Assembly (NCBI GenBank): GCA_022478985.1
Contig: JAKSZP010012129.1
Location: forward strand, 44,424 to 108,423
From: Massospora cicadina
Lineage: Eukaryota > Entomophthoromycota > Entomophthoromycetes > Entomophthorales > Entomophthoraceae
Length of the DNA stretch: 64,000 nucleotides
Reading direction: 5' to 3'
Shown here: piece by piece, positions 35,060-47,179 of the stretch
Numbering within the stretch: position 1 is the stretch's first letter
Layout: each line of letters begins with the position of its first letter
The notes under the pieces: generated by a model
Databases searched by the model: none
What the model was told of the DNA's origin: nothing
Seen by the model: only the letters and a program-made list of their open reading frames with translations
Position numbers and translations under genes: made by a program

Positions 35060-35500
35060 TTATTAGTAAATCATATTCTTTGGCTGTTCTAGGATTATTG
35101 AGGAAAGATCCCTATACCAATTTATAGTCTAATGATTACTAGCGACTTAAGCTGAGAAAAATTGAGCATTTAACTATTATTAAATATCTTAATTTACATT
35201 TTACTATTATTGAAAAACTAAGGTGAGAGTTATATTAACTAGGTATACTATTGCTATCTTTAGCTTAGGTTCTTATTTATCTGCCTTCTACTTATTTTTC
35301 CTTTGCTATCTACCTTCTGCCTATTCTAAAACCTCTTTACAAACTCATTTTTGCTTGAAGTACTATAGATACTAAGAGACTTTCTCCTAATAAGATATAG
35401 TTTCTCATATAAACTTAGTACTATTTTAGGTTTTTTGCCCTTAGGGCCTACTAACCAACTGGGAGCTTTAGGCCTAAAACAACATAGGCCCAATTAGGAT
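35060..35500 (+). repeat. family D LTR-like repeat copy 1, right part
   Basis: Aligns to 36640-37060: TTTGGCTGTTCTAG, CTTATTTATCTGCCTTCT, AGTTTCTCATATAAACTTAG and TTGCCCTTAGGGCCTA occur in the same order and spacing. The pair of D repeats lies in direct orientation and could be LTRs of one element, but the two copies do not end identically. Confidence 0.65.
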
Positions 35501-35639
35501 TTGATCCCCATTTCCTGACAAATTAGTGCTCCCTGCCAGGCGCCCCCAATCTCCCTGTATAACTACAACACAGGAAAGAAGAGAAGAGATTATCACCCTG
35601 GGCCTAAAACCCAGTATGAACTACCCTAATCCCTACTTC

Positions 35640-36200
35640 GCTTTCAGCGCTCAAGACTAGGGGTGGTCTACCTTAGACCTCTGCACCAGCTGTCAAGGTG
35701 ACAAGTCCAGGATGAGTATAGTAGGATCAGTTTTGAATTTTTCCAGCTGGTATGATCATGTTGGTAACAATTGGAGTGTTTTTCCCAGTTAGTCCAACTT
35801 ATATACAATCTCTTAGTAGGATCAGCTGAGTGACACTGTCTAATCAGATCTTGTTTGTATTAGTTTAGGTGTTGTCCACCACTGGTCCAAACTGCTAACA
35901 GGGACCTTTTTTAATAATATAACTAATAATTTTCATATTACTTTACTAATATAAGGTATTTCAAGTTCCTGGGACTAATTCCTAGTGTTATTCTGTATAC
36001 TGGTCACCTTGTGACTAATTTCAAGGATAGATCAAAATATTTTTGTGCTTTATTTCTAGTTCATGTTCCCCATTCAATTGGGATGTGCTAGTTTATGGTT
36101 TAACAGCAAATCGATGCTGAGGATAACCAAAAACGCTTTGCCAGCAAACAATGCTTATAAACTTTCCAGGGCTACTCAATGATGCTGGCTCCTGTTGCTG
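35640..36200 (+). repeat. family G repeat, plus-strand copy
   Basis: Aligns to the reverse complement of about 39480-39990. Shared phrases are ACCAGCTGTCAAG, CCAGGATGA, TAGTAGGAT, CTGGTCCAAACTGCT, AATAATATAACTA and GGATAACCAAAAA. No coding signal; it may be an LTR or a non-coding element. Confidence 0.6.
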
Positions 36201-36479
36201 ATGCCTTTTTTGGGACCACACCATGATGCCAGCTAGCACTGTAGACGACCTTCCAGGGCTAATCCCTGATTATGGATTTACTACCAAATATTTTTAATAT
36301 CAATCTCATGGGTGCATCCATACCATCTACCTTTGGCCCATTCAACCCTATTACGTTTAAACTCTCTTGATAATTAAATAGCTATGACACCAAATTTTAA
36401 TTGCTTCTGTTGTCCATAAAAATCTATGCCTAAAGGATCTGATGACCCCTATCTTAATTTTGACCCCTATTCGAGGCTT

Positions 36480-37060
36480 GGAAGGGGTTCTGTCAGGATT
36501 CTCCCTCTTTTGGATGAATCTTTTTATTAGAGGTTCACTCATTATTTTTGATTATTGATGAATGTGAGTTGTGCTCTTTATCAACTTGATTTGAGCGATC
36601 TAAAATATTGAGGATATTCCCCAATAATTTTTTAATATTTTGAATTCTTTAACTGTTCTAGTATTTTTGCAGATTGATCCCAATACCATTTATGGTTTGA
36701 AAGTTACAGGTGACTTTTTCCGAGGATAATTGGTCATTTTGTTATTAATATCCAACTAAATTTATGATTTACTATTGTTGGCAAACTAAGCTGAGAGTTA
36801 AACTAAGAGTCATACTATTGCTTTACAACACTTGGATACTTAGTTATCTGCCTTTTAACCATTTTGCTTCTTGCTTATCTATCTTCTGCCTATCTTGAAA
36901 CCTCTCTCTAAACTCACTTTTAGTCTTGAAGTACTATAAATATTTAAAATTTTCTCCTAAAAAATATAGTTTCTCATATAAACTTAGTTTTATTTTATTT
37001 TCCTGCCCTTAGGGCCTAATAACCCACTGGGCGCTTTGGGGCCCTGAATTAACATAGGAC
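36480..37060 (+). repeat. family D LTR-like repeat copy 2, uninterrupted
   Basis: The unbroken counterpart of 29690-29835 joined to 35060-35500. It ends near TTTGATCCCCTGTGTCCCAA. A decayed gag-like region follows at about 37340, the position expected downstream of a 5' LTR. Confidence 0.65.
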
Positions 37061-37335
37061 TGGTAAGAATTTGATCCCCTGTGTCCCAACAGCCCTAGCG
37101 CTGATTTCAACTTTTGGTGCTCATAACTATGGACCACACCCTTTTTTCTGTGTATCCTGCCAACAAGCATGGATTCTGGTCATTTAGTCAGAGACTATTA
37201 TCTGGTAGATGTAGTTTGACTTCCAGACATTGCAGGCCTTGGCCCTGAGGCCATGGAAAATTCTTAAAATGATATTAGTCAATTACAAGTAAAATGAAGG
37301 TCCAAATTGTCTACTTTCTGATATCATATTAGTCT

Positions 37336-38540
37336 TTTTTAGCAAATGAAAGACCTAGTGAAAAATTTAGATGGAGATGTTCGATCCATAACTATATTAA
37401 CCCAGGAGCTTGACTTAATAAGTGGGGAACATATTGCCTTAAAAGCGGACTTTTAGACCACTAAACAGACAATTAACATGTAAAATGCTTTACAGATGGA
37501 GCACTGCCGTTTTCTTCTGGTTTGGTGAACCAGTTTAAGTTGGAGATTTGTTAGTATATTTGTCAGTGTCATCAGGGTCGAGTTATTTGGGGATCTTTTC
37601 TGACAGAACATGAGGTTAGGGCTATGAGGCATGAGATATGTGTAACCAGTCTTTTGTCTTCCACCCATTCTGACCGTTAGAGCTTTTGCACGCCCTGACA
37701 TTACAATGGCTCACAGTTGTTTCCCTTCCCCTCTGCACATTAGTAACCCAGAAAGTCAGATAGGGACATCAAAGGCCCCTCATGCTGGTGGCCATGATAA
37801 TCATTTTTTAAATAATCCTGTTAATTTATCAAAATTTAATAAGATGGCAAATGTTTATAAGTTTTGGATATATATAAAATTAGTATGGTCAGAGCGTCTG
37901 AGACTGCTAAGTTGGCAGATGTAATGAACTCATTTAACTCTGAAAGTCATGAGTTAGTTATGCTGAAACTAAAGAAGGCTAGTGTGTCCTAATTTAACGC
38001 CAAGATCCTTATTATCAAAGAGTTCATTGAGCTGAAAGGATGACCACACATATGATGAAATACTTAATATCTCTATTAAAGAATAAAGTATTAAAATATT
38101 TGCCAAACGCTTTTATTTGGAGGCACAGACATTATCTGGGGCTCAAGTAATAAATTATTTGACGCCCAGATTGCTCTTCGCCATGACTGCAAGCCCCTAT
38201 ACCAAGTTTATCAGGTTTTGATACTGGTTTAAATGAGGAGAATGATATTACACACATGGTGAATTATCTCAGTTGTTGCGCTGTCACTTTTGAAGAGCTA
38301 GATACAAGTCTGCAGGAGCCAAATGATCAACCTGACTGGGGCATATCCACCACTGAATTGATTAAATTACTCATATGGCCCTCGTTTTGGAAATTTGATA
38401 TTAATCAGGTCATTTACCATCTTTTTAAACATATAGGATATTATGCCAATCATTGCCATTTGACAAATCTTAAAGCTAAAGTTCATTTGGAAAACCTTTT
38501 GAAAGCAGCAAACTTGGGAAAATTCAGGGCGGAGTAGAAC
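37336..38540 (+). pseudogene. decayed gag-like region, low certainty
   Basis: Fragmented coding-like stretches in changing frames: KLADVMNSFNSESHELVM near 37910, then an open stretch 38256-38537. That stretch ends with YHLFKHIGYYANHCHL, which looks like a gag zinc knuckle (C-x2-C-x3-GH-x4-C) that has lost its first two Cys and the Gly-His pair but keeps YAN-x-C. Position after a D repeat supports gag. There is no catalytic motif to confirm it. Confidence 0.4.
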
Positions 38541-38714
38541 AGGGATTTTCTACATCATCCTCTTCTAATAGAATCTCAAGTACATAAGACCTTTACATCA
38601 CCCTTCCATTAGCAGAAGAATGACAACTCTGCCTCACCTTGGTCAGTTCAGCAATTAATAGCTGAAGACTGGGTAGTCTGATCAACCACTCTCTGGAAAA
38701 ATGTTTTGCAGAGT

Positions 38715-39195
38715 GTCAGGATGTGGGGGATAAATCCAACCACCCTTTGTGTTGCGTCAGGCTCCATGAAGTGCTCAGTGAGCTAGTAACCCTGAAGGGC
38801 ATAAGAGCATACAGTAGGACTAGTTGATAGAAGAAATAATGGTTTATAAGATAAAGCCTTGCACTATTAAAGTGCTAGGCTAAAAGTGAGATGGAAGAAA
38901 GTGATTTAGAATAAGTGGGAGTTAAATAAATTACTTATCAATAGATTGTAATCAAATGCCTCACTTAGTGAAAACTCTCAACTTCAGTTTCTGATAACAT
39001 ATTAAATTATAATTAATAATTAAAAAATCGATCATCCTTAGCTTTAGTTGCCATTATAAGGATACTAAAATGCTATCAGAATCAAACCCTGATAGTCTTA
39101 GGATCAACTAGTTCATTGAAAAAGCAGAGTAAAGTTAATGAGGAGCACAAATATGCACTCATTAATAACTGAATATTAATGAATTGTGACCTCAA
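38715..39195 (+). repeat. family E repeat copy 1
   Basis: Aligns in direct orientation to about 40040-40525: ATAAATCCAACC, GTTGCGT, CCTTGCACTATT, GTGCTAGGCTAAAAGTGA, TTAATTAATAATT-like and TTAATGA-TTGTGACCTCAAG. Similarity ends at the same place in both. The pair may be LTRs with a short or deleted interior. Confidence 0.65.
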
Positions 39196-39494
39196 GTTAG
39201 AGCTTCACCCATAACATGGCAAATCCTGACAGAACTCCCTCTAAGCCTTGGATAGGGGTCAAGATCCAAGATGTATTTATCTTGTAGGAAGAGTTGTTGG
39301 TCATCAGAATCTTCAGGCATAGTATGGTAAGAATGAACAAAAGAAGAAATTAAATTTCTAGTGCCCATAGTTTTGTAGAAAGCAAGGAAAGATCCAAATT
39401 TAGCGGGGGTTATATGGGCCAAAGTTAGATGGGGCGGATACAACAGTGAGATTTGATGAGAGTTACTGTCAACGTCAGTCGCTGGTAGGAACAT
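39192..39494 (-). CDS. hypothetical 100-codon open frame
   Basis: Open minus-strand frame starting with ATG (MFLPATDVDSNSHQISLL...) between the two E repeats. It has no recognised motif and no neighbours to define a role. Codon-like appearance is modest; in this setting it is more likely a remnant of an element than a gene. Confidence 0.15.
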   Translation of the reverse strand: MFLPATDVDSNSHQISLLYPPHLTLAHITPAKFGSFLAFYKTMGTRNLISSFVHSYHTMPEDSDDQQLFLQDKYILDLDPYPRLRGSSVRICHVMGEALT

Positions 39495-39990
39495 AGGCGT
39501 TGGATGGAAACTAAGTACCTAAACTATTAAAAAATTGTTGGCATAAATTGCCAGCAATGTTTTTTTGGTTATCCATGGCATTTAATCGCCAGTAGTCTTA
39601 GATTAACTCACTCAATTGAATGGTGAGCACGTTTTAGAAATTTATTCAATCAAATTTTTGATTTATCCTCAGAACTAGTCACCAGTCGATTGGAATACTA
39701 AAAGGTATCTGGTTAGTAAAAGAAAGTAACATAAGACTAGTTATATTATTGAAAAGTCCCTGGTTTAAGCAGTTTGGACCAGCTGGGAAAATTCCAACTG
39801 GCGCCAACGGGATCAGATTAGCGAAGAAAGACTCCAACTAATCCTACTAAAGGATTTCTGGTGTGTGCTCAGATTCTTGTGGCGTCTTCTGCAGTCAGCG
39901 CTTTATCTACAGTCATATTCCATTAGTTCATCCTGGGCTTGACCGCTTGACAGCTGGTACAGAAACCCAAGGCTTGATTGCCCCTTCTTT
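39480..39990 (-). repeat. family G repeat, minus-strand copy
   Basis: Reverse complement of the 35640-36200 family. It contains TGGCGCCAACGG at 39799-39810, which resembles the start of a retroelement primer-binding site, but the plus-strand G copy lacks this, so I do not call one. Confidence 0.6.
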
Positions 39991-40039
39991 TTCCTGAGTT
40001 CTATTTTACATGAGGAGCTCAGTGAGTAACTGGCAGAGA

Positions 40040-40525
40040 GAACCACTATTGTCAAAACGCAGGAGATTTAATCCAACTGTCCTTTATGTTGCGTAAGGGT
40101 ACCCAAAGTTCCTGGTGGGCTAGTCACCCCAAAATGAATAAGAACCTACAATAGGATTAATGGATAAAAGAAATGAAGGTTTATCTGGATAATCCCTTGC
40201 ACTATTCAAAGTGCTAGGCTAAAAGTGAAAGGGAAGAAAGGTTTAGTATCATTGTTATATAAATATAATAATTAATAGTTAGCAATCAAATGCTCACTTA
40301 GTGAGAACTCATAGCATTGGTTGCTGATAACATAATAAACTTTAATTAATAATTTAATGTTTAATTATCCTTAGCCATAGTCACCAGTAATTAGATTACT
40401 CGAATGCTATCAGGATTAATCCCTGATAGTTATACAATCATCTAGTTTATCCAAATAGCTAAACTCAAATTAATGAGTAGCACAAATTGGCATTCACTAA
40501 TAACTTCATATTAATGAGTTTTGAC
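40040..40525 (+). repeat. family E repeat copy 2
   Basis: Direct counterpart of 38715-39195 with many substitutions, ending GAGTTTTGACCTCAAG. Confidence 0.65.
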
Positions 40526-41798
40526 CTCAAGAAAAGGGTAATCAAGATAGGGATAAACCTGACACTGAGTTGGTGCAAAACTAGTAGTGAATCCTTACGT
40601 TAAACACTTAGTACTACAAGAGCTTCCAATTATCTCTAGTAAAAAAGCCTAATTTGAACAGGGTTCAGATGGTGATGCCTATTGAGACTTTGATTTTGTT
40701 GGGATTTTTGCTTATATTCCCAGCAGACTAGATTACCAGGGATTTCTAGGGGATAATTCCCTATAGCGAAGTGAATTGGATATCAGTTGACCCTGATTTC
40801 AGGGTAACAATGTTCAGGGGATTTTAGGTTATTTGCCTGGGTCAGATCCATCAGGGATCAATACAGATGAAACTTAAGATCTTGTCAGGCAGAGTTTCCA
40901 ATGAAATAGGGGCATCTGATAGTTAATTGATGATTAACCATCAGGTGTACTGATTAGGATTGGTTGGGTTTCATCACCAACCAGTTGGGAATTTAAGGAG
41001 CAAGTTGCAAGGCGAGTGATGCCACCTGCAACTAGCTAAATGATCATTTGGTTCATGACCTGACTTAATGGGTAACAAGTCCCATTACCTAAGAAGGTCG
41101 TTTGCCTAATACCTGGTTTTTTGGATCGAGAGGAAAACTTTAGGGACACGTTTTCTGACTCTTTCCATTTTAGGACCAAGGATGTCCAATGATGGAATCC
41201 TAGCCAGAATGGGTAAGACCATCGCTGATGAGATGAGGATGGGTAATTCAACAGAAACGGCTGCTATTTCACTGAGGAGGTACCAACTGAGAGATGGCGC
41301 CAAAATTCCACTATAAATTCCCCTAAGAATTCACTTAATTTAAAAACACTAATTAACAGAGTAAAATCTTAATATACTTTACCAGAATCCATTTCGAGTT
41401 CTATTCTTTTGTAAGTAAATTATTGCTGTGTGCTTTATTGGGAGACCCTTTAGGATAAAGATTAAGGATCAGAGCATGGATCCAGAGAAGAGAAGCTTAA
41501 ATGAATCAGGGGATTGTTGTCAACTGTGTGTCACCAGAGAGATGCCATAAACGAGGATCTGAGCATGGATCAAGTTAGGTGGTACCAGGGAACAAAAACC
41601 TATTAATGACATCCTTAGTATTTTGAGAGGGTATACTTTCCAAGCGTTGGGCCTAATACTAGTACTTTATTCAACTACAGATAATAGTCTCCATACTATT
41701 ATCAAATGAATACATCTTACTTTCAGACAAAGTGGAAAATTGCACAATGACGAACCTGTGAAAATAATTAATTTAGGGGTTATCAGCTGAGAATAATC
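40526..41798. other. unassigned stretch before LINE-A copy 3
   Basis: No recognised gene. Minus-strand open frames at 41251-41036 and 41303-41106 overlap in different frames and have no motif. AGGATC-GAGCATGGATC occurs twice (near 41470 and 41555). The sequence continues across the LINE insertion into 47064. Confidence 0.4.
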
Positions 41799-42031
41799 AA
41801 GAACCCTATAAATTTTTTTATTTAACTGAGGCAAGCTGACCAGGGGATGGACATTACTGAATAAACGTAAAACTAAGGAAATAACTGACAAATATAAAAT
41901 TGGGCACCCCAGGGTACTCAAGTTACCCTTGTTGCCAGCGGGACTGCCAGGTATGGGGGGTTGGTGCACTACTCCGAGGGGGTTTTCCCTGCTATGGAGC
42001 AGGTGTGAAGGAAGGGGTCTGTGTGGAGGAA

Positions 42032-45000
42032 TCAGAATGGGAACCATGATTCTATGAGCGCTTTTTGCCTTGGTCTCATATATCCATAGAGCCAGGCTTG
42101 GAAGTGCTCCAGTAAGTGGACATGGAATCTGTTAATAACCCCATGAATGGTTGGGACCGTGCCCTTGAACGCATCTAATGCAATTGTGTGGATTGTCCAC
42201 ATTGCAATGAGTATTATAAGAGAGCGGAGGGTAGATGGGATTGGTAACTTGATCTGGAGCACGAAGATGCTCTTTGATATTGAGAATTCCTGTTCATTTT
42301 GAATCTTGAGCAGGCGTGCGTCTTCCTGCCATATAGCTTTGGTTGGGGGCATGTTTCTAGGCGGTGATGTAGGGATCCCTCCCCTCCACATACTGCACAT
42401 GTTTTGTGGAAGGAGTTGGAACAGTCCACCTTCCTATAGGTCCTTCTCAGACAGCGCCAGGCGTCTGCTCTTATCCTCAGCTGTAGGAGTGGGTGGTGAG
42501 TTATTTTCCACATTGCCTTCTGTGTGGTTAAATCTTAGGGAATGTCCAGCATATCTAGGTATTCTATCCTAGCTATGCTTGGGGTTGTTGCGAGCATATC
42601 TCTCTGGGGGTGGTTTTCTGGGTTTCTTAATTTGAATCGGGGGCTGGGTCGTCCCCTTCCATATATAGTACCCGTGTTCTCTATGGTCCATCCCATATGG
42701 CGGATAGTTTGGAGGATATGGTTGAAATAAGGGGAGGTTCCATGCGGACCCGTTGCAGTAGGGTGCTTGGTAAGGTATGAAAGTAGTCTGGGTGGACTAT
42801 GTGGGTTGGTTAATTTGAGCGCCTGTGCAAAGTTAGTCCTTGCTACTCTGGATCAATGTTGTTGCAGGAGGTCTGGAGCAAGGATTTCCTTTATCCAGGC
42901 GCCCAGGATGTGATTGGCGTGGCTCTCAAAATCTATTAGTCCCATGCCTCCACTTGAGCGTGGGCCAAATAGTGTTTCCATCCGTATAGGAGGGTGAGAG
43001 CCAGGCCACAGCCAGCCCTGGATAAGCGCTAGGATTGAGGTTATAAAGGTAGGTGAGAAGGCAATTGCGTGGGCCTGGTACCACAGTATTGGGAGGATGA
43101 GCGAGTTAGCAACTGTAACTCGTCCTGTTAGTCCTGGGGTTCTTCCCTTGAGGGAGGCGACGCGTTTGGATACCCATTGTAACAGGTTACTTTCCATTGT
43201 CTCATCAGCATATCCCCCTGATTCTAGCCATATTCCAAGGTGTCGTACAGGAGTGGTAGTGGGAGGTGTTGTAAAGGGTAAAATGATTGGGCTTTTTCTT
43301 TGTGTGTTGGTATGAGGTTATGATGTTGTGGCCCAATTGTTTGTGTCTTTGCCTAAGAGGATAATTTCTGTCTTGCTTTTGTTGAGCGATGCATTGCTCA
43401 CCTTGGAGTATTCATCTAGAGTACGTTCCAGCTGTTGGGCATCTTCATTGTTTGCTATACATGCTACGCAGTCATCCACAAAGGCCAGTATCTTGACTGT
43501 TGGTTGTCCTTGTGCGGTTATCCCCATGAGACGTAAGTCATTTACTCGGAGGAGTGGGTCAAAGCTAAAATTGTATAGCATTGGGCTGAGGGGATCCCCT
43601 TGTTTGAGCCCTCTGTGTGGTTTAATCTTGTTTGTTAGGAATTCAAGACTGCATTCAGCCATGGTTGCAGATTCTGTTATTAGCATCGCCTATTTTATGA
43701 ATCTTGGTGGGAGTTTGAAGGCATGTAGACATTCTTTTAGGTATGGCCAGCTAACTCGGTCATACGCCTTTTCCTGATCCAAGAAGACCAGGGCACCAGT
43801 TGCTTTGGATTGGCAAATGTTTCCAACAGGGTGGATGTTGTTCCATATTGAACTCCCTGGTATAAACCCAAAATAGTTGGGTGATATGACGTCAGATGCA
43901 ATTGCACCTAATCTAGCTGCTAAAATTTTTGTTAGAATTTTTGTGTCAGTGTTGGAGAGTGCAATTAGGCGCCAGTTGGCCAGGTCCAACTTGTCACCCT
44001 TTTTATACAAGGTTATAACGTAGGATTCATGGCCTCCTGGTAATAGGCGTGTTTCCAACAAGCTCTGGTTCATTGACGCCAATAGGAGGGGGGCGATTTG
44101 TTGAAAATATTTTTTGTAAAATTCGTAGGGTATCCCATCAGGCCCTGGGCATTTCCTACGTGGTGCACCGCGAATTGTCTCCCAAAGCTCCAACTGTGTA
44201 ATAAGGGATAGTATATTGTAATTCAGTGGTGTACTTTGTATCTCGGCAGTTTGTATAAATTCTTTAATTTTTTGTGAAACTGTTGGCGTTTCACGATATA
44301 ATTCGGTGTAATAGCCATGTACTTCCACCTTGACCTCCTCAGGGTCAGTTGCCACGGTGCCATTGGTCCTGCGGACCTGTGTGCATGTGGGCTGGTTTCC
44401 GTGGGAGTGGAATTGGCGGAAAAAGTATGTCAAACAGGTTTCGCCTTCCTTTATGAACTTACCTTTGTTTGATACTTTGATTCTGTGTTGGTGTTTGAAG
44501 ATGAGATTATTAAGTTGGGCAGAAATTTCTGCCCATTTGCGTCCCCAGTTGGGGCTATAGCCAGATATTGGAGTATGTATTTCCAAGTGGTCTAGTTCTG
44601 CCAAGGTACACTTGATTGTGGCCGTGTCTGCAGTGTACTTACGTGATGCAATATGTCAGGTTTTGTTGATTAAATCCTTTTTGAAATTTTCTATGTTCAA
44701 ATGGGATCTGAAGTAAATGGGGCTGTGAACTCTTGGTTTATAGCCTTGTTTTCAACCCAGTCAGATATCTCAGGCAATTTTATATTTTCTGGGTGAAGCT
44801 TTCTCCAAGGCGACACCTGTGTGTGGGATTGGGTTGGCACTAACTGCATTGTAACTAATCGGTGGTCAGAAAAATTGATCTTTTTTGCTATAAATTGGAG
44901 ATTCTTGAGTGGTGGGATTGCGGGATGAGGATGTGATCAATGTGACTCATCAATATGAGCGCTCCCTCACGTATGTTGGGCCGCATCATGTGGGGAAGGA

Positions 45001-45580
45001 GTGGTGAACTGGGGAGAAGAGCATCCTGTAGGCCAAGAGATGCCTTCATTGTGCGGAATTTAATGTGTTCAGGTGGGTATCCCCTGGGATTAGGCCATTG
45101 ATCCGTATCAGGGTTATCCCAGCAGTTTAAATCACCTAACATAATGGTATCTGGTGGGAGGGTGAGAGTAGTAATGTTTTCAAAAAATTGTTTTCTCTCA
45201 GTTGCAGTGCACGGTGCATATATACATGCTATTGAAATTATTTCCTCTTGGCATGTGATTGTTGATACCAGGACTTGACCATGCAATTGTGATAAAGATT
45301 TTGTAATTTTAAATTTTTTGTTGTTTTGGACTATCACCCCACAGTGAGACAACCATACTGATTGTGATTTGCGACCCTGGCTGACCAGGATTCTTCTTCC
45401 CTTGTAGATAGTGGGTTTCTTGGATGGCCAAGATGTCTACAAGAGGTTTTCACAAAGATCCTGGCTTTTTGGCTTAGGACGTATGAGCCCTGTCTCCTGT
45501 GATGTTTAGCGTCTCTATTGACACTGAGGTGCCTGCGGCGCCTCAGGTTTGGTTGGGAGGGCACTCTGGCCCTATCTCAC
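42032..45580 (-). pseudogene. LINE-A ORF2, copy 3, best-preserved reverse transcriptase
   Basis: Endonuclease pieces: VDILAIQETHYLQG near 45430, IACIYAPCTATERKQFFENI, MLGDLNCWDNPDTDQWPNP and IDHILIPQSHH (45352-44888). From 44604 one frame stays open to about 42330 apart from four nonsense codons: TAG 43692-43690 (where Trp is expected), TAA 43320-43318, TGA 42855-42853 (Trp expected) and TAA 42537-42535. It includes CPGPDGIPYEFYKKYF, DQEKAYDRVSWPYL, GLKQGDPLSPMLYNFSFDPL, the catalytic box FVDD (43482-43471; others have FADD) and the finger CAVCGGEGSLHHRLETCP. One frameshift then leads to AMWTIHTIALDAF and the stop at 42032. Confidence 0.93.
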
Positions 45581-45713
45581 CATGGCTCATTTTGCCATGC
45601 TCTGCATCTGTACTTCAACTCTTTCGCTGCCATTGTTGGTTCCCTTGATCTGACCCAATGATTCAATGGAATTGCGGGTTTTTGCATTTGCAACAACTTT
45701 TCATACACAGGTC

Positions 45714-46810
45714 TCATGTTGATTTGATGCGGATTGTTGATTGGATTTTATATTTTTGAGGTTTGCTTTGGTGAATTGTGCACCGCATTTTCACCCAAAT
45801 TGCGGTGCATTGTTTCTCAATATGTGTATGCCTGATGCCGCTTTGTGACACAGTCAGGTTACTGTGAAAATTTTCGACTTGGGCATATTGTTCTGATTGG
45901 TTGGTTTGGTGAATATCCGAAATATCCTCCCAAATTTGTCCAGGGTTAATGGTGGACTCCGCGTGTGATGCCGCTTTGGCTGCTGCTCGCTTGCGGGCTT
46001 TTTGTGCCACTTTATGTTGTTTGTTTGTAACTGTGTCCACGATGGAGTATAGTCCATCTTCACCCCAGCGGAATGGGTGGTGACCATCAGTCATTTTGGC
46101 GAAGTTTTCATTATCTTCGTCCATTGCTTCCTCACAATAGTCCTTTTCCATTAAGCCCTCTTTCACAGGGTATGCATGTTCCTTGTGGCCCAGTGAGCCA
46201 CGGTGGTTGCAAATGGGCGGTGCGCATTCCAGTGTAACTCAGAATGCAGCTGACTGGCCCCCATCTTTGAAGTGAAATTCTGCTGTGCGGGAAATTCTGG
46301 ATAAGTCCTCTTCAACTTCTGGGAAGGGATTGATTATGGCAATAGCTTTGCCCATGCACAGGTTGGGCATTAGGCGAAATTGCTGTAATTTGAGTTGCTG
46401 AATTTCTCCGTAGGCCATGAGACCTTTGCGGAGCTCCTCCTCGATTACCTTATGAGGAAGGTTGGTGGGGAGCGAGTCAAAAGAGATAAACAAAGTTTTA
46501 CTTTGTTCCATCTGGTGCGCGCGGTGCACACAATTTTTTTGCCCTCGGGGAGGGTAATTTCCACACAGACTTTTGCTGCGGCATCAGCTTCATCAGCTGT
46601 TTTAAAACCGATATTGATCCAGCTGCAGCCCATGTTGTTGGTGGCTACATACACCGCGTGAGGGAAAAGTGAGGGCTGTGCCTCACATGTTTTCTCCCAC
46701 AGGGTTGGTGACTCATCCCCAAGGAAGTGTCTGATCCCATGTTCCACCTTTGATAAGGGTTGGTTGAACTGAATGTACATATATTGCGCGTGTTTTACAG
46801 TTAATACCAT
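45714..46810 (-). pseudogene. LINE-A ORF1, copy 3, knuckle lost
   Basis: Starts at ATG 46810 (MVLTVKHAQYMYIQFNQPLS) and is open for 121 codons with NIGFKTADEADAAAKVCVEI, then shifts frame (46529-46239: EEELRKGLMAYGEIQQLKL and MGKAIAIINPFPEVEEDL). The knuckle region reads ICNHRGSLGHKEHAYP, so the second and last Cys are gone. The final part (46166-45714) has QKARKRAAAKAASHAE, the same Lys/Ala-rich segment as the other copies. Confidence 0.88.
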
Positions 46811-47179
46811 AAACCCAGATGGTGTCTGAGTTTGTGATTTCTTTGCAGATTGGGTTCCTGGTCCCCCTCCAGGGCGTTTCAGCCCTTAGTTGCACCGTAA
46901 AATGCACCGCTCACCCCGATGCTCGCTCATGTTGTATTATTTTTATTGATAAAGTCGCCCATCTTTCCTGTGTTTGATTATCCAAATTTGCTGTTCAAAT
47001 CAAATTGTAGTAACTAAAGTGATTGTTACGAGAAAAAAAGCTTTTAAGAACCCTATAAATTTTAACAGATGTATTTAATCTTGAATTAGATCAGCTATCT
47101 AAACTTTTTATGAAAAGCAGAAACTAGATAAGTTAGCAATAAATTCAGCAGATGTTAATTTTTCTGAATGCACTTATTT

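Larger units (their letters stand above)
41817..47045 (-). mobile_element. LINE-A copy 3, full length, minus strand, perfect 18-bp TSD
   Basis: Flanked by AAGAACCCTATAAATTTT at 41799-41816 and 47046-47063 without mismatch. On the minus strand it runs from a CTTTTTTTCTCGTAAC start through ORF1 (46810 downwards) and ORF2 to the 3' end CCATCCCCTGGTCAGCTTGC and an A-rich terminus. It is a subfamily distinct from copies 1, 2 and 4 (many substitutions, no clear stop hairpin). The perfect duplication and long open stretches make it the youngest-looking autonomous copy, yet it is still broken. Confidence 0.95.

Noticed and set aside
39799..39810. Retroelement primer-binding site TGGCGCCAACGG
   Set aside because: The other copy of this repeat lacks it and there is no LTR end directly before it.
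43328..43777. 149-codon plus-strand open frame
   Set aside because: Shadow of the minus-strand ORF2 of LINE-A copy 3, which carries the RT motifs here.
41817..47045. Active LINE-A copy
   Set aside because: The perfect duplication invited this, but ORF1 has lost knuckle Cys residues and has a frameshift, and ORF2 has four stops and frameshifts.
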